Positions 9,961 to 22,491 of a stretch of DNA of 64,000 bases are shown one piece after another; positions within the stretch are counted from its first letter, which is position 1, and every line of letters begins with the position of its first letter. The translations under genes and the position numbers were made by a program. The notes under the pieces are model-generated. The model saw only the letters and a program-made list of their open reading frames with translations, was not told where the DNA came from and ran no database searches. Source of the stretch: Sesamum alatum (lineage: Eukaryota > Streptophyta > Magnoliopsida > Lamiales > Pedaliaceae); assembly GCA_034509735.1 (NCBI GenBank), contig JACGWO010000007.1:22782046-22846045 (forward strand). Direction: 5' to 3'.

Positions 9961-10178
9961 TAGTGGACTTGGAATCCACAACGAATTTTCCCATACCCCG
10001 CTTTTACGATTCGCATGAGAAAAATCCTGTGGGAGGTATACCATACCATTCTCGTTCCACGAGATTCCCAAGATTATTGCCTCACCCTTTCACATGATCT
10101 CGACGACTCCAAGTGAATCGTGCTAATCGGGCGTTAGACCCAACCCAATCAACCGAACCATAGACCCACTGCTACCTC

Positions 10179-10269
10179 CACGACTCGTGAGAAAGGTAAC
10201 AGTGGTCTACTTTTCGTTCATGACATAGTGCAGCTTCTTTTAAGTACGATAGACGTGCCACGACTCGTG
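10179..10269. repeat. Paired CACGACTCGTG motif in the leader (element 1)
   Basis: Two copies of the 11-bp near-palindrome, at 10179-10189 and 10259-10269, each followed by AGA. The spacing (80 bases start to start) is kept in elements C, B and E. Confidence 0.8.
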
Positions 10270-11309
10270 AGACCACGCTATCGACCTAAATCAGCTTCCT
10301 CACTATGCCATGGACTGGAAGGCATGGACACACTCCTAGAGTCCATGTCCATTTTGTCTAGGGTCTAATATTTGGACATTGGTCCAACCAATGTGAGAGT
10401 AGTAAATGACCGAGATCTCATATAGTAATATTAACACATTCATCCATAATGCGAAAATAAATAAATTGCATCCATAGTAGTTATATGATAAATAAAACGT
10501 CATTCATCCATCATAATAACCACATGCAAAATTAAAGCCTAGCACGCCCCTGTTGGATGATCACGAGCCTAAATCCTATGCGATCCACTGAGCCCGTAGT
10601 GGATCTATGGTCAATCTAAGATTGGTCCTACACTATTACATTAATAGTAACACAATCATCATTCTGATGGGCCTTGGTCTCTTTTCTCTTTCTTCTCTTC
10701 ATGGAAACGCCTTGGAACCTCCAGTCTGGGCTCTCCATGTGGACCTTCCTTCTTCACCACCAATTACATAAAATAAAATCTCACTCCTATCCTACTCTGA
10801 TTACATATTTAAAAATAGAAACCCCAGCGAAAACCCAGGGGGAGTACATAAGAAAGGAGAAAGAATGTCTTATTATTCCAAGACAACTAGAAAGGGGAGA
10901 AGGAGAAAACAGAAAAGAGGCACACAGGCCCAACATAAAATTAAACCATACATTCGGTCTAGGGCTCGTGATCATCCATTTCCATCCAACGCACATAATC
11001 ACATGATCCAATCACATAAAATAAATGCTAATATCACATGATTACCAATCATAATTATCCAAGATAAAATAAATGTGTAACGTATGAAAAATATGGTACA
11101 ACCGTTTGCAATAATATTTTTCCCGTTTTAGGAAGACACTTCCTCATTATTTCTAGATAAATTATCCCCGAGATTCCAAATCCAACATAATTCAACTTCC
11201 AAAAATAATGTCTTAGAAAATAGGCAAAAATTAAACAAAACGAATTTTCAGAATTAATTAAAAAATTAAAACTGAAAAATAAAGAAAAAACTTAACAACG
11301 GTAGTCGAC

Positions 11310-11775
11310 TGCTGCCGATAGCCAGCGCGCGTAGGACAGCATGCCCAGCCTGCTACCCCTGCACGCGCGCCTAGGCCCCTGCCTGCGTGCCCGCGCGCCT
11401 GGTCAGCAATAGGCTGCACGGCCAAGGCTCCCTTGCCCGCGCGCGCTAGTCTGTCGGCCGCCAGTCGTGCGCAGGCGCGCGCGCAGACACCATCGTCTGC
11501 GTGCGCACGCGCCTGGCGGCGCCGCCTCGTGCGCGCGCGCGCGCGGCCCTTCAGCACACAGTCGCACGCGCGGCCTATCTGGCCGCGCGTCCAGGCGCGC
11601 AGGAGTCCCAGCGCGCTTGCCTGGCGCGCGCGCGGGCTTCTCTGCCTGTTTGCGCATGCGCCCGCCAGCCGCCTGTCTATCGCCCGGCTGCGCCACCTAG
11701 CAGGCTGACTGCGCGCAGGCTCCTCTGCCTGCGCGTGTCTGCCACGCCTGTGCGCACGGCTGCGTGCTGCGTTTC
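11310..11775. repeat. GC-rich island in leader of element 1
   Basis: About 460 bp made of GCGCGC, CAGGC and GGCGCGC words, in sharp contrast to AT-rich neighbours. The counterparts are 28060-28500 in element C and 47042-47190 in element E. Ala/Arg/Pro-rich frames are open on both strands, which argues against coding. Confidence 0.85.
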
Positions 11776-11975
11776 TCCATATTTGTTCGACTTTCACCCC
11801 CCCTTTCCCAAGAAAAACAGAAAATCCAACAATACCAAAAATCATATGAATTTAAAAGCAAGAAAAACGACATGCTTTAATAATAATAATAAAATCAAGA
11901 ATTAATTAAAACATGCCGTAACACGTTTGCATGCTTAAAACGCACGTAAAACCCAAGGCCTATACACCGAACCGG

Positions 11976-11987
11976 GCTCTGATACCA
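11976..11987 (-). promoter_or_regulatory. Primer-binding site, element 1
   Basis: Minus-strand TGGTATCAGAGC, complementary to the 3' end of initiator methionine tRNA, one base from the 5' LTR. This is the usual copia primer site. Confidence 0.9.
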
Positions 11988-11988
11988 C

Positions 11989-12453
11989 TGAAAGATTGTG
12001 GATCGTCCCGAAAAATAGCGCGAATGCGGAAGCGCGGTATAAAATTAAATAACAAAATTTAAACATGCTTTTACGTAAACTAAAGAACACGTTCAAGGGG
12101 TGTACCCTTGAAGTTCCCGGGTGTTTGGTGTATCTCATGAAATAAAAGCATATAAACAATCATGGAGGCCATAGGATTTAAAATAAAAGAAGAGACGAAA
12201 AAGTAAAAGGGAATTACCGATTTGTCATTTTCGTCTTCTAACCGGTACTCGCGTTGTTCCCCAATTTGCACTAAATCTCGTATGTGAGATTCTCCAAATT
12301 GTGATACGCAATCCGCCCACGTATCTTGCACGTCGTGCTAGCGAACGAACAAGTATATAGGAGAGGACGGATCAATCACACGTTATTAATTAACGGGATT
12401 TATCCTCCTTTTGTTCAATTATTAACACAAAAGAACAAACTTGGAGAGAGAGG

Positions 12454-12494
<41 letters not shown>

Positions 12495-13993
12495 GACGAG
12501 AGAAGGAGAGCCGAGAGAGAGTGTGTGTTTGTGTGTGTTGGAGTTTCATCATCATCTCTTATGGTGAGGGGCTAGGACTATTTATAAAGGAGGAGTTTAA
12601 TCCTCTTCCAACTCCAACTCTAGAAGACTAATTTGACCAGGATTTTGACCTAGTGAAAGTCCTAGTCAAAGTAGTAATTTGACCTAGTCAAAGTAGTAAT
12701 TTGACCTAGTCAAATTAATACTAACCATCCATCTCTCCTTTTAATCTCAACCATTAATTTAATTTAATGGAATATTTAAAACCTATTTAAATATTCCAAA
12801 GGGCAATAAATATATATATTAAAATATAAATATTTATTCTAGGCCCATTAAATTAATTTTCTAATAAATTTAATTTATTAGATTAATCCCTTTTATCTAA
12901 TAAAAGGAATTAATTCTCTCCAAGAAAATTAGGGACCCGATTAATCAAATTTAATCATTCCATTTCTCCAATATTTAATTCTAAATTAAATACATAATGT
13001 GTGCGGATTGTGTCTGACTCTTTAGGTTCACCTTTCAGCTAGACTTGGTCGGATTCCTAGAATCCGCCCGTTTGCATGGGTGGCCATCTAGCAATGGTCC
13101 ATGGCACTAGAGACTAGGTGAATATTTGGGGATGAACATTTAGGCTCTAACAATACACCTGTCCTTCTATCTTCGGTCTCACCACTTACGGTCTAAGGCA
13201 CGAAAAATGCAGGTACCCATTTTATACCTAAGTGTCGGTCTGTCCTTACTAAACACCGCAAGGGAAACCTTCCCTTCTGTTTAGTTACTGTGGCCACAGA
13301 TTTTAGGGACAGGACACATAGCATATGTGAGACTCAATTGTCAATGCCTTTTGACAGGAGACAGATCCTTTCTTGGAAACTACTGTCACTTTGTACACCG
13401 AAGCTGCACTAGACATGGCTTATGACTACTCAAGTGTTTCTTGGCAATCTCTTACCATATCTAAGATACAGTCCTGACATACAGGTAAACTCAGCAGTTC
13501 CTCAAGTCAAAGGACTTGACTTGTACTGTTGGAACCGGGAAAACACGTCATACCTAGCCGACCCTACTCAAGGTCCTCCGTAAGACGGTTCCCGCGAGTC
13601 ACCTCAGTCAGCTGCTCCCTAGCAGGCTAACCCACTAACACTGCTTAGACAACCTTCGTCACCTGTCGATGAAATACGACAGCAGATGCTTAGTGCAAAT
13701 CTCAAGGGGAATCTCGGTACCCATTTTCGAGATTCCTTGACTTGGAGATTTCCGGACTGATTTCATAGACCTACCTACAAGCATAGTCCCCGTCCCCGAA
13801 ATACGTTTTCAGTCCGTAGGCTTTGTTTGCGTAGTGAACAGATACGTCATGCAGATAAAGTAAACACAAAAAAAGTAATGCCAAATAAATTTCACTTCTT
13901 TATTCATTAATAATTTATCAAATCCCTGAAATTGTCTAGACATAGGTTATATTTTGCCTGCCAAGATTGGCTACATGGTCACCTATTCTAACA
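11989..13993 (-). repeat. 5' LTR of copia element 1 (family A)
   Basis: About 2005 bp, starting TGAAAGATTGTGG and ending CTATTCTAACA on the plus strand. The TATA box lies at 12578-12586 (minus strand). Followed by the target duplication GATTC. Confidence 0.9.
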
Positions 13994-14907
13994 GATTCCG
14001 AAGCTAGGTGTTTAGGAGGACGACCACCCAACCCACTATGAAAAGATGACGGTAGCCTCCTCTTCGAGCCTACATATCCAGCATGGCCACAAGCGCTTCA
14101 ACGCCCTCGACGACCACAGCCACCCAAACAAAGACCACGCACATCAGACCCACGAACATCAAGAAAACCACCGCCCGATGCAAATGAGAAATTCGTAGAG
14201 AGAGGAACCTCAATCAAAGGAACATACATGGCAGTCGTACCTTTAACAAGCGATGAGTTCGCCACGATCGAAGTTGACGACGGTTAGGACGGAGACAAAT
14301 CGCGGCGACTCATACCTCCTACATCGAATTCTCCATCACAGAACCTCGTCGACACCCTCGGAGGCGAAATCAGATTTCCAGCCAGAGTGGTAATGGGCTG
14401 AGAAACAAAGGATGGGCCTTCCATAGATTTGGGTTGGACCTCAATTGCGCCAAGAGACAAGCCCACCGAGTCCTCAGACGTGGAGTGGGCTAGACGAATG
14501 TGGGCTTTACTAGTCTGATTACCTTCAGGCCAAGCCCCGCATTCTCCAAAAATTCCAATCCAGGTGAGTTAGAACTTTGATCCACCAACCGCCGACCCTG
14601 AATTGTCTTCTCCTTACCGCACTTCCCGGCCAACTGCTCCTGAACCTCAGCAAAACCCACCGAACCGCCCATAACCACCAACTTCGGCCGTGAAGATTCA
14701 ACGTAATCCTGCCGGAAATCCGCAAAAACGTGAGGATCTATCCGCCGCACCCCCGAAAGCCCCAACTAGAGGATCCACACCAAATATAGGTTGCCCGAAC
14801 ATAAACGGAACTGGATCCTATATGCCACATTGGACAAGACACCCTCAGCTAAACACCATAAGGAGTCTTAGTACTAGGATAAACAATATGTTCTTGAAAG
14901 TGGAGAT
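13994..14907 (-). pseudogene. L1 retrotransposon piece 2: ORF1 C-terminal half
   Basis: Minus-strand continuation of the L1. From right to left it begins DLHFQEHIVYPSTKTPYG, the segment that follows the zinc knuckle in plant L1 ORF1, continues with an LR.S.P-type segment and a Ser/Gly-rich low-complexity tail, and runs to the endonuclease start beyond element 1. Several stops and shifts are present. Its right edge is the GAGAT target site of composite element B. Confidence 0.7.
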
Positions 14908-15434
14908 TGAAAGCCTAGGGTAGGCATGTGGATCGTCCCGAGAGTAGCGCGAATGCGGAAGCGCGGTATAATTTAAATTTCAAGAATTTAAAACATGCAT
15001 AAACATACATTAAAATAAAAGCGTTCAAGGGGTGTACCCTTGAAACTCCTGGGTGTTTGGTGTATCTCATGAATAATAATAACATACATAGCAATCATGG
15101 AGGCCATAGGATTTGAAAATAAAGAGGACGAAAAAGATAAACTGAAAACCTACCGATTGTCGTTTTCGCCTTCTAACCGGTACTCGCGTTGTTCCCCGAT
15201 TTGCTCCAAGATCTCGTGTAGGAGACCCTCTAATCGTGACTCGCAATCCGCCCACGTATCTTGATCTTCGTGCTAGCGAAAGAAAGAGTATATTTTGGAG
15301 AGGACGGATCGATCAAATGTTATTAGTTTAACGAGATCAATCCTCCTTTTGTTCAATTGTTAAAACAAAAGAACAAGAAAGTATTTTCTTGGAAGAAGAG
15401 AGAGAGATGCGGCCAAGAGGGAGAGAGAGCACAC

Positions 15435-15468
<34 letters not shown>

Positions 15469-16900
15469 CAAGAATCATCATCATCTTCAATGTGTGTGGC
15501 AAGGAGTATTTATAGAAGAGGAATCCTATTCCTCTTCAAGTTTCCTACACTTTGAAGACTCCTCCACAACTAGGATTTGACCTAGTCTAATCTAGCTTCT
15601 TTGGTCAAACCAATCCAAGCCATAGATATCTCCCTTTTAATCTCAACCATTAATTTAATTTAATGGAATATTAGAACCCTATTTAAATATTCCAAGGGCA
15701 ATAAATATATATTAAATATAAGTATTTATTCCAAGCCCATTAAATTAATTTTCTAATAAATCTAATTTATTAGATAAATCCCTTTTATCTAATAAAAGGA
15801 ATTAATTCTTCCCAAGAAAATAAGGACCCGATTAAATCCAATTTAATCGCTCCACTTCTCCAAATATTTAATTCTAAATTAAATATATTTATGTGTGTGC
15901 GGATTGTGTGTGACTCTTTAGGTTCACCTTCAGCTAGACTTGGTTGGATTCCTAGAATCCGCTCGTTACCATGGGTGCCATCTAGCAACGGTCCATGGCA
16001 CTAGAGACTAGGTGAATATACGTGGATGAACATTTAGGCTCTACAGTACATCTATCCTTCCGTCTACGGTCTCACCACTTAGGGTTTAGGGCACGGATAA
16101 TGCAGGTACCCATTTTGGACCTAATTGTCAGTCTGTCCTCTACTAAACGCCGCAAGGGAAACCTTCCCTTCTGTTCAGTTACTGTGGCCACAGATTTTAG
16201 GGACAAGACACAGAGCATTTGTGAGACACAACTATCAATACCTTTTGACAGGAGACAGATCCTTTCTTGAAACTACTGTCACTCTGCACACCGGAGCTGC
16301 ACAAGATATGGCTTATAACTACTCAAGTGCATCTTGGCAATCTCTTACCATATATAAGGTACAGCCCTGATGTACAGGTAAACTCAGCAATTCCTCAAGT
16401 CAAACGACTTGACCTGTACCGTTGGAACCGGGAACACACGTCATACCTAACCGACCCTACTCAAGGTCTTCCGTAAGACGATTCCCGTGAACCACCTCAA
16501 TCAGCTGCTCCCTAGCAGGCCAACCCACTAACACTGCTTAGACAACCCTCGTCACCCATCGATGAAATACGACAGTAGATGCTTAGTGCAAGTCTCAAAG
16601 GGAATCTCGTTACCCACTTTCGAGATTCCTTGACTTGGAGATTTCCAAACTAATTCGGCGGAACTGATTTCATGGACCTACCTCCAAGCGTAGTACCAGT
16701 CCCCAAAATGCAATTTCAGTTTCTGGGCTTTGTTTGCGTAGTGAACAGTTATATAAAGCAAATAAAGTGAACACAAACAAAGTAAATGCCAAATGAATTT
16801 CACTTCTTATTTATTAAAGATTTATTAAAGCCTCGAAATTGTTCAGACATAGGTTACAATTCGCCTACCAAGATTAGCTATATGGTCAGCTATTCTAACA
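14908..16900 (-). repeat. 3' LTR of element B (family B)
   Basis: About 1993 bp, starting TGAAAGCCTAGGG and ending TATTCTAACA. Contains a (GT)n microsatellite (about 15437-15466) and a TATA box in element orientation near 15510. Followed by the polypurine tract at 16901. Confidence 0.9.
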
Positions 16901-17851
16901 ATCTCCCACTTGACCTTAAAGCCAATTGCCCATATGCCTAATCCCTATCTTCTCAAGATGTTGCGTATGAGCGCTCTGCGACATAGGCTTTGTCAGCGGA
17001 TCTGCTAAGTTGACTCGGTCCATCCGAACGTCACCTCTTCCTACCATTTCTCTTAGAAGGTGGTAGCGTCTAAGAATGTGTTTGGAACGGTGATGAGATC
17101 CCGGTTCCTTTGCTTGCGCTATTGCTCCGTTGTTATCACAAATGATGACAACGGGCGGTGATGCTAGGCATCACACCCAACTCTTGGATGTAGTTTCTCA
17201 TCCAAACTGCTTCTTTGGCAAGTTCTGAAGCTGCTATGTATTCAGCCTCAGTGGTGGAATTAGTAGTGGTTGCTTGCTTGGAACTTTTCCAAGCCACTAC
17301 TCCTCCATTGAGCCTGAATACATAACCCGAATGAGACTTTGGCATCATCGTCATCAGCCTGGAAACTAGCATCGCTAAAGCCTTCCAGGATCAGTTCTCC
17401 ATTGCCATAGACCAAGAACATTTCCTTAGTCCTCCTCAGGTACTTAAGGATGCCCTGAACTGCATTCCAATGTGCCTCTCCTACACAAGACTGATATATG
17501 CTCGTTACACTCAAAGCGTAAGCAATGTCAGGTCTGGTGCAGTGGACCGCATATTGGATGCTTCCTACGGCAGAAGCATAGGGGATGGTTTTCATCCTTT
17601 CAAGTTCCTCATCAGTCTACGGGGACTGTTTCTTGGATAACTTGATCCCATATCTTATGGGAAGGAATCCTCGTTTGGAGTTGTCTATCCGAAACCTTTT
17701 CAGGACTTTCTCCATATGCGAGTTTTGGTTGAGTCCTAACATTCTCTTAGATCTGTCCCTGAAAATCTGGATGCCTAGAATGTAGGAGGCTTCACCCAAG
17801 TCCTTCATGGAAAACTGGATTGATAACCATGCTTTTGTGTCACCCAACATT
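16901..17851 (-). pseudogene. Element B RNase H and C-terminal RT
   Basis: Minus-strand remnant. RNase H pieces include VVAWKSSKQATTT, TEAEYIAASELAKEAVWMR and ASAVGSIQYAVHCTRPDIAY; frame changes occur near 17300-17400. A TAG at 17617-17619 separates it from the RT tail (SMKDLGEASYILGIQIF, KRMLGLNQNS, IKLSKKQSP). The same codon is TAG in element C and CAG in element 1. The RT is interrupted at 17851 by a solo LTR and resumes at 19838. Confidence 0.85.
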
Positions 17852-19837
17852 TGAAAGATTGTGGATCGTCCCGGGAAAATAGCGCGAATGCGGAAGCGCG
17901 GTATAAAATTAAAATACGAAAATTAAACATGCTTTGATAAAATAAATAAACACGTTCAAGGGGTGTGCCCTTGAACTTTCCCGGGTGTTCGGTGTATCTC
18001 ATAAAATTAAAAGCATAAACAAATCATGGAGGCCATAGGATTGAAAAATAAAAGGAACGAAAAATTAAATCGGAAGCTACCGATTGTCGTTTTCGTCTTC
18101 TAACTGCTACTCGCGTTGTTCCCCGATTTGCTCCAAGTCTCGTTCTTGAGAGTCTCCAAACAGTAACAAGCAATCCACCCCCGTATCTTGCACGTCGTGC
18201 TAGCGAACGAACAAGTATAATATTGGAGAGGATGAATTAATAACACGTTATTAATTAAAGATATTAATTCTCCTTAGATCTAATATTCCAAGAACAAAAG
18301 AATCAAGAAGTATTTTCTTGAGAGTGAGAGAGAGGGGGCGGACGAGAGGGGAGAGAGGGAGCCGAGTTTTGTGTGTGTTGTGTGTGTGTTGGAATTTCAT
18401 CACTTTTCAAATAGTGAAAGGCTAGGACTATATATAGAGGAGGAGTTTAATCCTCTTTAAACTCCAACTCTAAAGAGGTCTATTTTGACTAGGATTTTGA
18501 CCTAGTCAAAGTCCTAGTCAAAGTAGTATTTGACCTAGTCAAATTAATCCTAGCCATCCATCTCTCATTTCAATCTCAACCATTAATTTAATTTAATGGA
18601 ATATTTAAATCCTATTAAATATTCCAAAGGCCAAATAAATAAATATAATAAATTATAAATATTTATTCTAGGCCTATTAAATTAATGCTCTAATAAATAT
18701 AATTTATTAGATTAATTCCTTTTATTAAATAATAGGAATTAATTCTCCAAGAAAATAAAGGACCCGATGAAATCCAATTTAATCATTCCTTTTCTCCAAT
18801 ATTCAATTCTAAATTAAATACTTGATGTGTGTGGATTGTCTGTGACTCTTTAGGTTCACCTTTCAGCTAGACTTGGTTGGATTCCTAGAATCCGTCCGTT
18901 ACCATGGGTGGCCATCTAGCAATGGTCCATGGCACTAGAGACTAGATGAAATATCCGGGGATGAACCTTTAGGCTCTAACAGTACACTTGTCCTTCTGTC
19001 TACGGTCTCACCACTTAGGGTCTAGGGCACGGAAAATGCAGGTACCCATTTTGGACCTATGTGTCGGTCTGTCCTCACTAAACGCCGCAAGGGAAGCCTT
19101 CCCTTCTGTTCAGTTACTGTGGCCACAGATTTTAGGGACAAGACACAGAGCATACGTGAGACTCAACTGTCAATGCCTTTTGACAAGAGACAGATCCTTT
19201 CTTGGAAACTACTATCACTTTGTACACCAGAGCTGCACTAGACATGGCTTATGACTACTCAAGTGCTTCTTGGCAATCTCTCACCATATCTAAGATACAG
19301 ACCTGATACACAGGTAAACTCACCAGTTCCTCAAGTCAAAGGACTTGTCCTGTACCGGTAGAACCGGGAATACACGTCATACCTTGCTGACCCTACTCAA
19401 GGTCCTCCGTAAGACGGTTCCCGCGAGTCACCTCAGTCAGCTGCTCCCCAGCACGCTAACCCACTAACACTGCTTAGACGACCTTCGTTACCCGTCGATG
19501 AAATACGACAGCAGATGCTTAGTGCAAGTCTCATAGGTAATCCCGGTACCCATTTTCGAGATTCCTTGACTTGGAGTTTTCCGGACTGATTCGGCGGGAC
19601 TGATTTCATGGACCTACCTCCAAGCGTAGTCCTAGTCCCCGAAATGGGCTTTCAGTCAGTGGGCTTTGTTTACGTAGTGAACAGATAGATACAGCAGTAA
19701 AGTGAACGCAAACAAAGTAATGCCAGAATGAATTTCACTTATTTATTCATTAATAGTTTTATCAAAACACTGAAATTGTCTAGACATAGGTTATATTTTG
19801 CCCGCCAAGATTGGCTACGTTGTCACCTATTCTAACA
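17852..19837 (-). mobile_element. Solo LTR (copia family A) inside element B reverse transcriptase
   Basis: A 1986-bp LTR starting TGAAAGATTGTGG and ending TTCTAACA, with a perfect 5-bp duplication ACATT at 17847-17851 and 19838-19842. No internal region or second LTR is present, so it arose by LTR-LTR recombination after insertion. Restoring one ACATT makes the RT sequence around it continuous. A TATA box lies near 18435 on the minus strand. Confidence 0.92.
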
Positions 19838-20464
19838 ACATTCTAACGTCATTACCTATGAGCAGAATGTCTTCCACATAAAGCACTAGGAACAGTATAG
19901 AGCTCCCACTGACCTTCTTGTATACACAAGGGTCAGATTCGTTTTTGATGAAATCATAACCCCGTATTACTTCATCAAAGCGAATGTTCCAACTTTCGGA
20001 AGCTTGTTTGAGGCCATAGATGAACTTCTGGAGACAACAGACCTTCTATTCTTCTCCAGTGATTGTGAAACCCTCCGGCTAATCTATGTAGATCTCTTCC
20101 TCAACGAAACCGTTGAGGAAATCCGTTTTCACATCCATCTGCCATATCTCATAGTCATACCATGCTGCTATGGCAAGCAGGATCCGAATGGATTTAGCCA
20201 TGGCTACTGGCGAGTAGGTGTCCTCAAAATCGACCCCAGGTCATTGAGTGTACCCTTTAGCTACTAGCCTAGCCTTAAATGTTGTGACTTCTCCATCAAC
20301 GCTAAGTTTGTGCTTATAGACCCACTTACAGCCAACTGGTTTAACCCCTTTCGGTGGGTCTACAAGTCTCCAAACTTGGTTCTCGCTCATGGAGTCCATT
20401 TCGATTTTCATGGCCTCAAGCCATTTCCCGGAGTCGATGTCAAATATCGCTTCCCCGTATGTCT
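19838..20464 (-). pseudogene. Element B reverse transcriptase, N-terminal and palm
   Basis: Minus-strand continuation of the RT after the solo LTR. Motifs are FIKNESDPCVYKKVSGS, GEVTTFKARLVAKGYTQ, WVYKHKLSVD and AMKIEMDSMSENQVWRLVDP. The active-site box reads YVED instead of YVDD because codon 19872-19874 (minus strand) is GAA rather than GAT, removing the first catalytic Asp. A stop precedes the LTR C junction at 20464. The remaining RT N-terminus and integrase tail were lost in the later deletion near 31231. Confidence 0.85.
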
Positions 20465-22475
20465 TGAAAGAAATCCGGTGGATCGTCCCGGGAATTGCGC
20501 GAATACGGAAGCGCGGTAAAATAAACATATTAAAATAAAAGGCATGCTTTTAATTTAAAGAACACGCTCAAGGGGTGTGCCCTTGAGGTTCCCGGGCGTT
20601 CGGTGTATCTCATGATCATAAAACAATTAAAGAAATCATGGAGGCCATAGAGTTGAAAAAATAAAGAAGGACAAAAATCTTAAACGAGACCTACCCGTTG
20701 TCGTTTTCGTCTTCAACTGCTACTCGCGTTGTTCCCCGTTTTGCACCAAGACCTCGTTCTTGAGATCCTCCAAATCGTGACACACGATCCACCCACGTAT
20801 TCTTGTACGTCGTGCTAGCAACGAACAAGTATTATATTGGAGAGGATAGATCAACCACGCGTTATGAATTAACGGGATCGATCTTCCTTTGTTCAATTGT
20901 TCCAAGAACAAAAGAACAAGAAAATAATATTTTCTTGGTGAGAGAGAGAGAGAGGGGCGGACGAGAGAGGGGAGGAGAGAGTGTGTGTTTTGTGTGTGTT
21001 TTTCAAGAATCATCAATCTCACAAATGTTGGAAGCTAGAGGTTTATATAGAGGAAGAGTTTAATCCTCTTTAAATTCAAACTTTAAACTCAAACTCTAAG
21101 TAACCTAATTTGACTAGGATTTTGACCTAGTCAAAGTCCTAGTCAAACTATTGTTTGACCTAGTCAAACGAATCCTAGCCTTCCATCTCCCCTTTCGATC
21201 TCAACCGTTGATTTTAATTTAATGGAATATTTAAATCCTATTAAATATTCCAAAAGGCTAAAAGAATAAATATAACATTATAAATAAATATTATTAGTTA
21301 TTCTAAGCCCATTAAATCAACCCTTTTAATAAATTATTTATTAATTTAATTCCCTTTATCAAATAAAAGGATTTAATTTCTCCAAGAAAATATGGGACCC
21401 GATTAAATCTAATTTAATCATTCCTTTACTCCAATATTTAATTCCAAATTAAATACTAAGTGTGTGTGGATAGTGTGTGACTCTTTAGGTTCACCATTCA
21501 GCTAGACTTGGTCGGATTCCTAGACTCCGTCCGTTACCATGGGTGGCCATCTAGCAACGGTCCATGGCACTAGAGACTAGGTGAAATATTCGGGGATGAA
21601 CATTTAGGCTCTAACAGTACACTTGTCCTTCTGTCTTCGGTCTCATCACTTAGGGTCTAGGGCACGGAAAATGCAGGTACCCATTTTGGACCTAAGTGTC
21701 GGTCTGTCCTTACTAAACGCCGCAAGGGAAACCTTTTCCCTTATGTTCAGTCATTGTGGCCACAGATTTCAGGGACAAGACACAGAGCATATATGAGACT
21801 CAACTGTCAACACCTTTTGACAGGAGACAGATCCTTTCTTGGAAACTACTGTCACTTTGTACACCCGAGCTGCACTAGACATGGCTTATGACTACTCAAG
21901 AGTATTTTGGCAATCTCTCACCATATCTAAGATACAGACCTGATGCACAGGTAAACTCAGCAGTTCCTCAAGTTAAAGGACTTGGCCTGTACCGTTGGAA
22001 CCGGGAATACACGTCATACCTTGCTGACCATACTCAAGGTCCTCCGTAAGACGGTTCCCGCGAGTCACCTCAGTCAGCTACTTCCTAGCACGCTAACCCA
22101 CTAACACTGCTTAGACGACCTTCGTCACCCGTCGATGAAATACGACAGCAGATGCTTAGTGCAAGACTCAAAGGGAATCCCGGTACCCATTTTCGGGATT
22201 CCTTGATTTGGAGATTTCCGAACTGATTCGGTAAGACTGATTTCATGGACCTACCTCCGAGCGTAGTCCCAGTCCCCGAAATCGTTTCTCAGTCCGTGGG
22301 CTTTGTTTGCGTAGTGAACAGAAATGTAAATGCAGATAAGTGAACGTAAACAAAGTATTGCCATATGAATTTTCACTTCTTTATTCATAAATGTTTTATC
22401 AAATACCAAAGAATTGTCTAGACATAGGTTACATATTCCTGCCAAAATTGGCTTACATGGTCACCTATTCTAACA
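20465..22475 (-). repeat. Left (3') LTR of element C
   Basis: About 2011 bp, starting TGAAAGAAATCCGG and ending CTATTCTAACA. TATA box (TATATAAAC on the minus strand) near 21041-21049. Carries a CT-rich leader tract as GAGAGA at 20940-20955. Confidence 0.9.
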
Positions 22476-22490
22476 ATCTCCCACTTGACC
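22476..22490 (-). promoter_or_regulatory. Polypurine tract of element C
   Basis: GGTCAAGTGGGAGAT on the minus strand, directly before the 3' LTR. Confidence 0.8.
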
Positions 22491-22491
22491 T

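Larger units (their letters stand above)
9961..11975 (-). other. 5' leader of copia element 1
   Basis: Non-coding leader between primer-binding site and the position where GAG should start. It is fused directly to the integrase tail by the internal deletion. It contains two CACGACTCGTG motifs (10179-10189 and 10259-10269), an AT-rich middle and a GC-rich island (11310-11770). Long overlapping frames in the island on both strands are a by-product of GC content. Confidence 0.75.
5225..13993 (-). mobile_element. Ty1/copia element 1, complete ends, defective coding region
   Basis: LTRs at 5225-7197 and 11989-13993 start TG and end CA, and are flanked by GATTT (5220-5224) and GATTC (13994-13998), a 5-bp target duplication with one mismatch. 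A polypurine tract adjoins the left LTR and an initiator-Met tRNA primer site adjoins the right one, so transcription runs right to left. Inside are RNase H, reverse transcriptase and part of the integrase C-terminal region, but GAG, protease and most of integrase have been deleted at about 9960. A truncated L1 is inserted at 7932-8682. The two LTRs differ by roughly 8 percent in their first 180 bp by eye, making this the oldest of the three large copia insertions. It cannot be autonomous. Confidence 0.9.

Noticed and set aside
11258..11905. Several 90-195-codon frames on both strands in the GC-rich island of element 1
   Set aside because: Frames overlap on both strands and in several phases, are made of Ala/Arg/Pro, and are explained by GC content; no domain or splice support.
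5225..14000. Target duplication GATT(T/C) as chance
   Set aside because: Considered because of one mismatch, but kept: the positions fit exactly the TG/CA LTR edges and the L1 continues on both sides.
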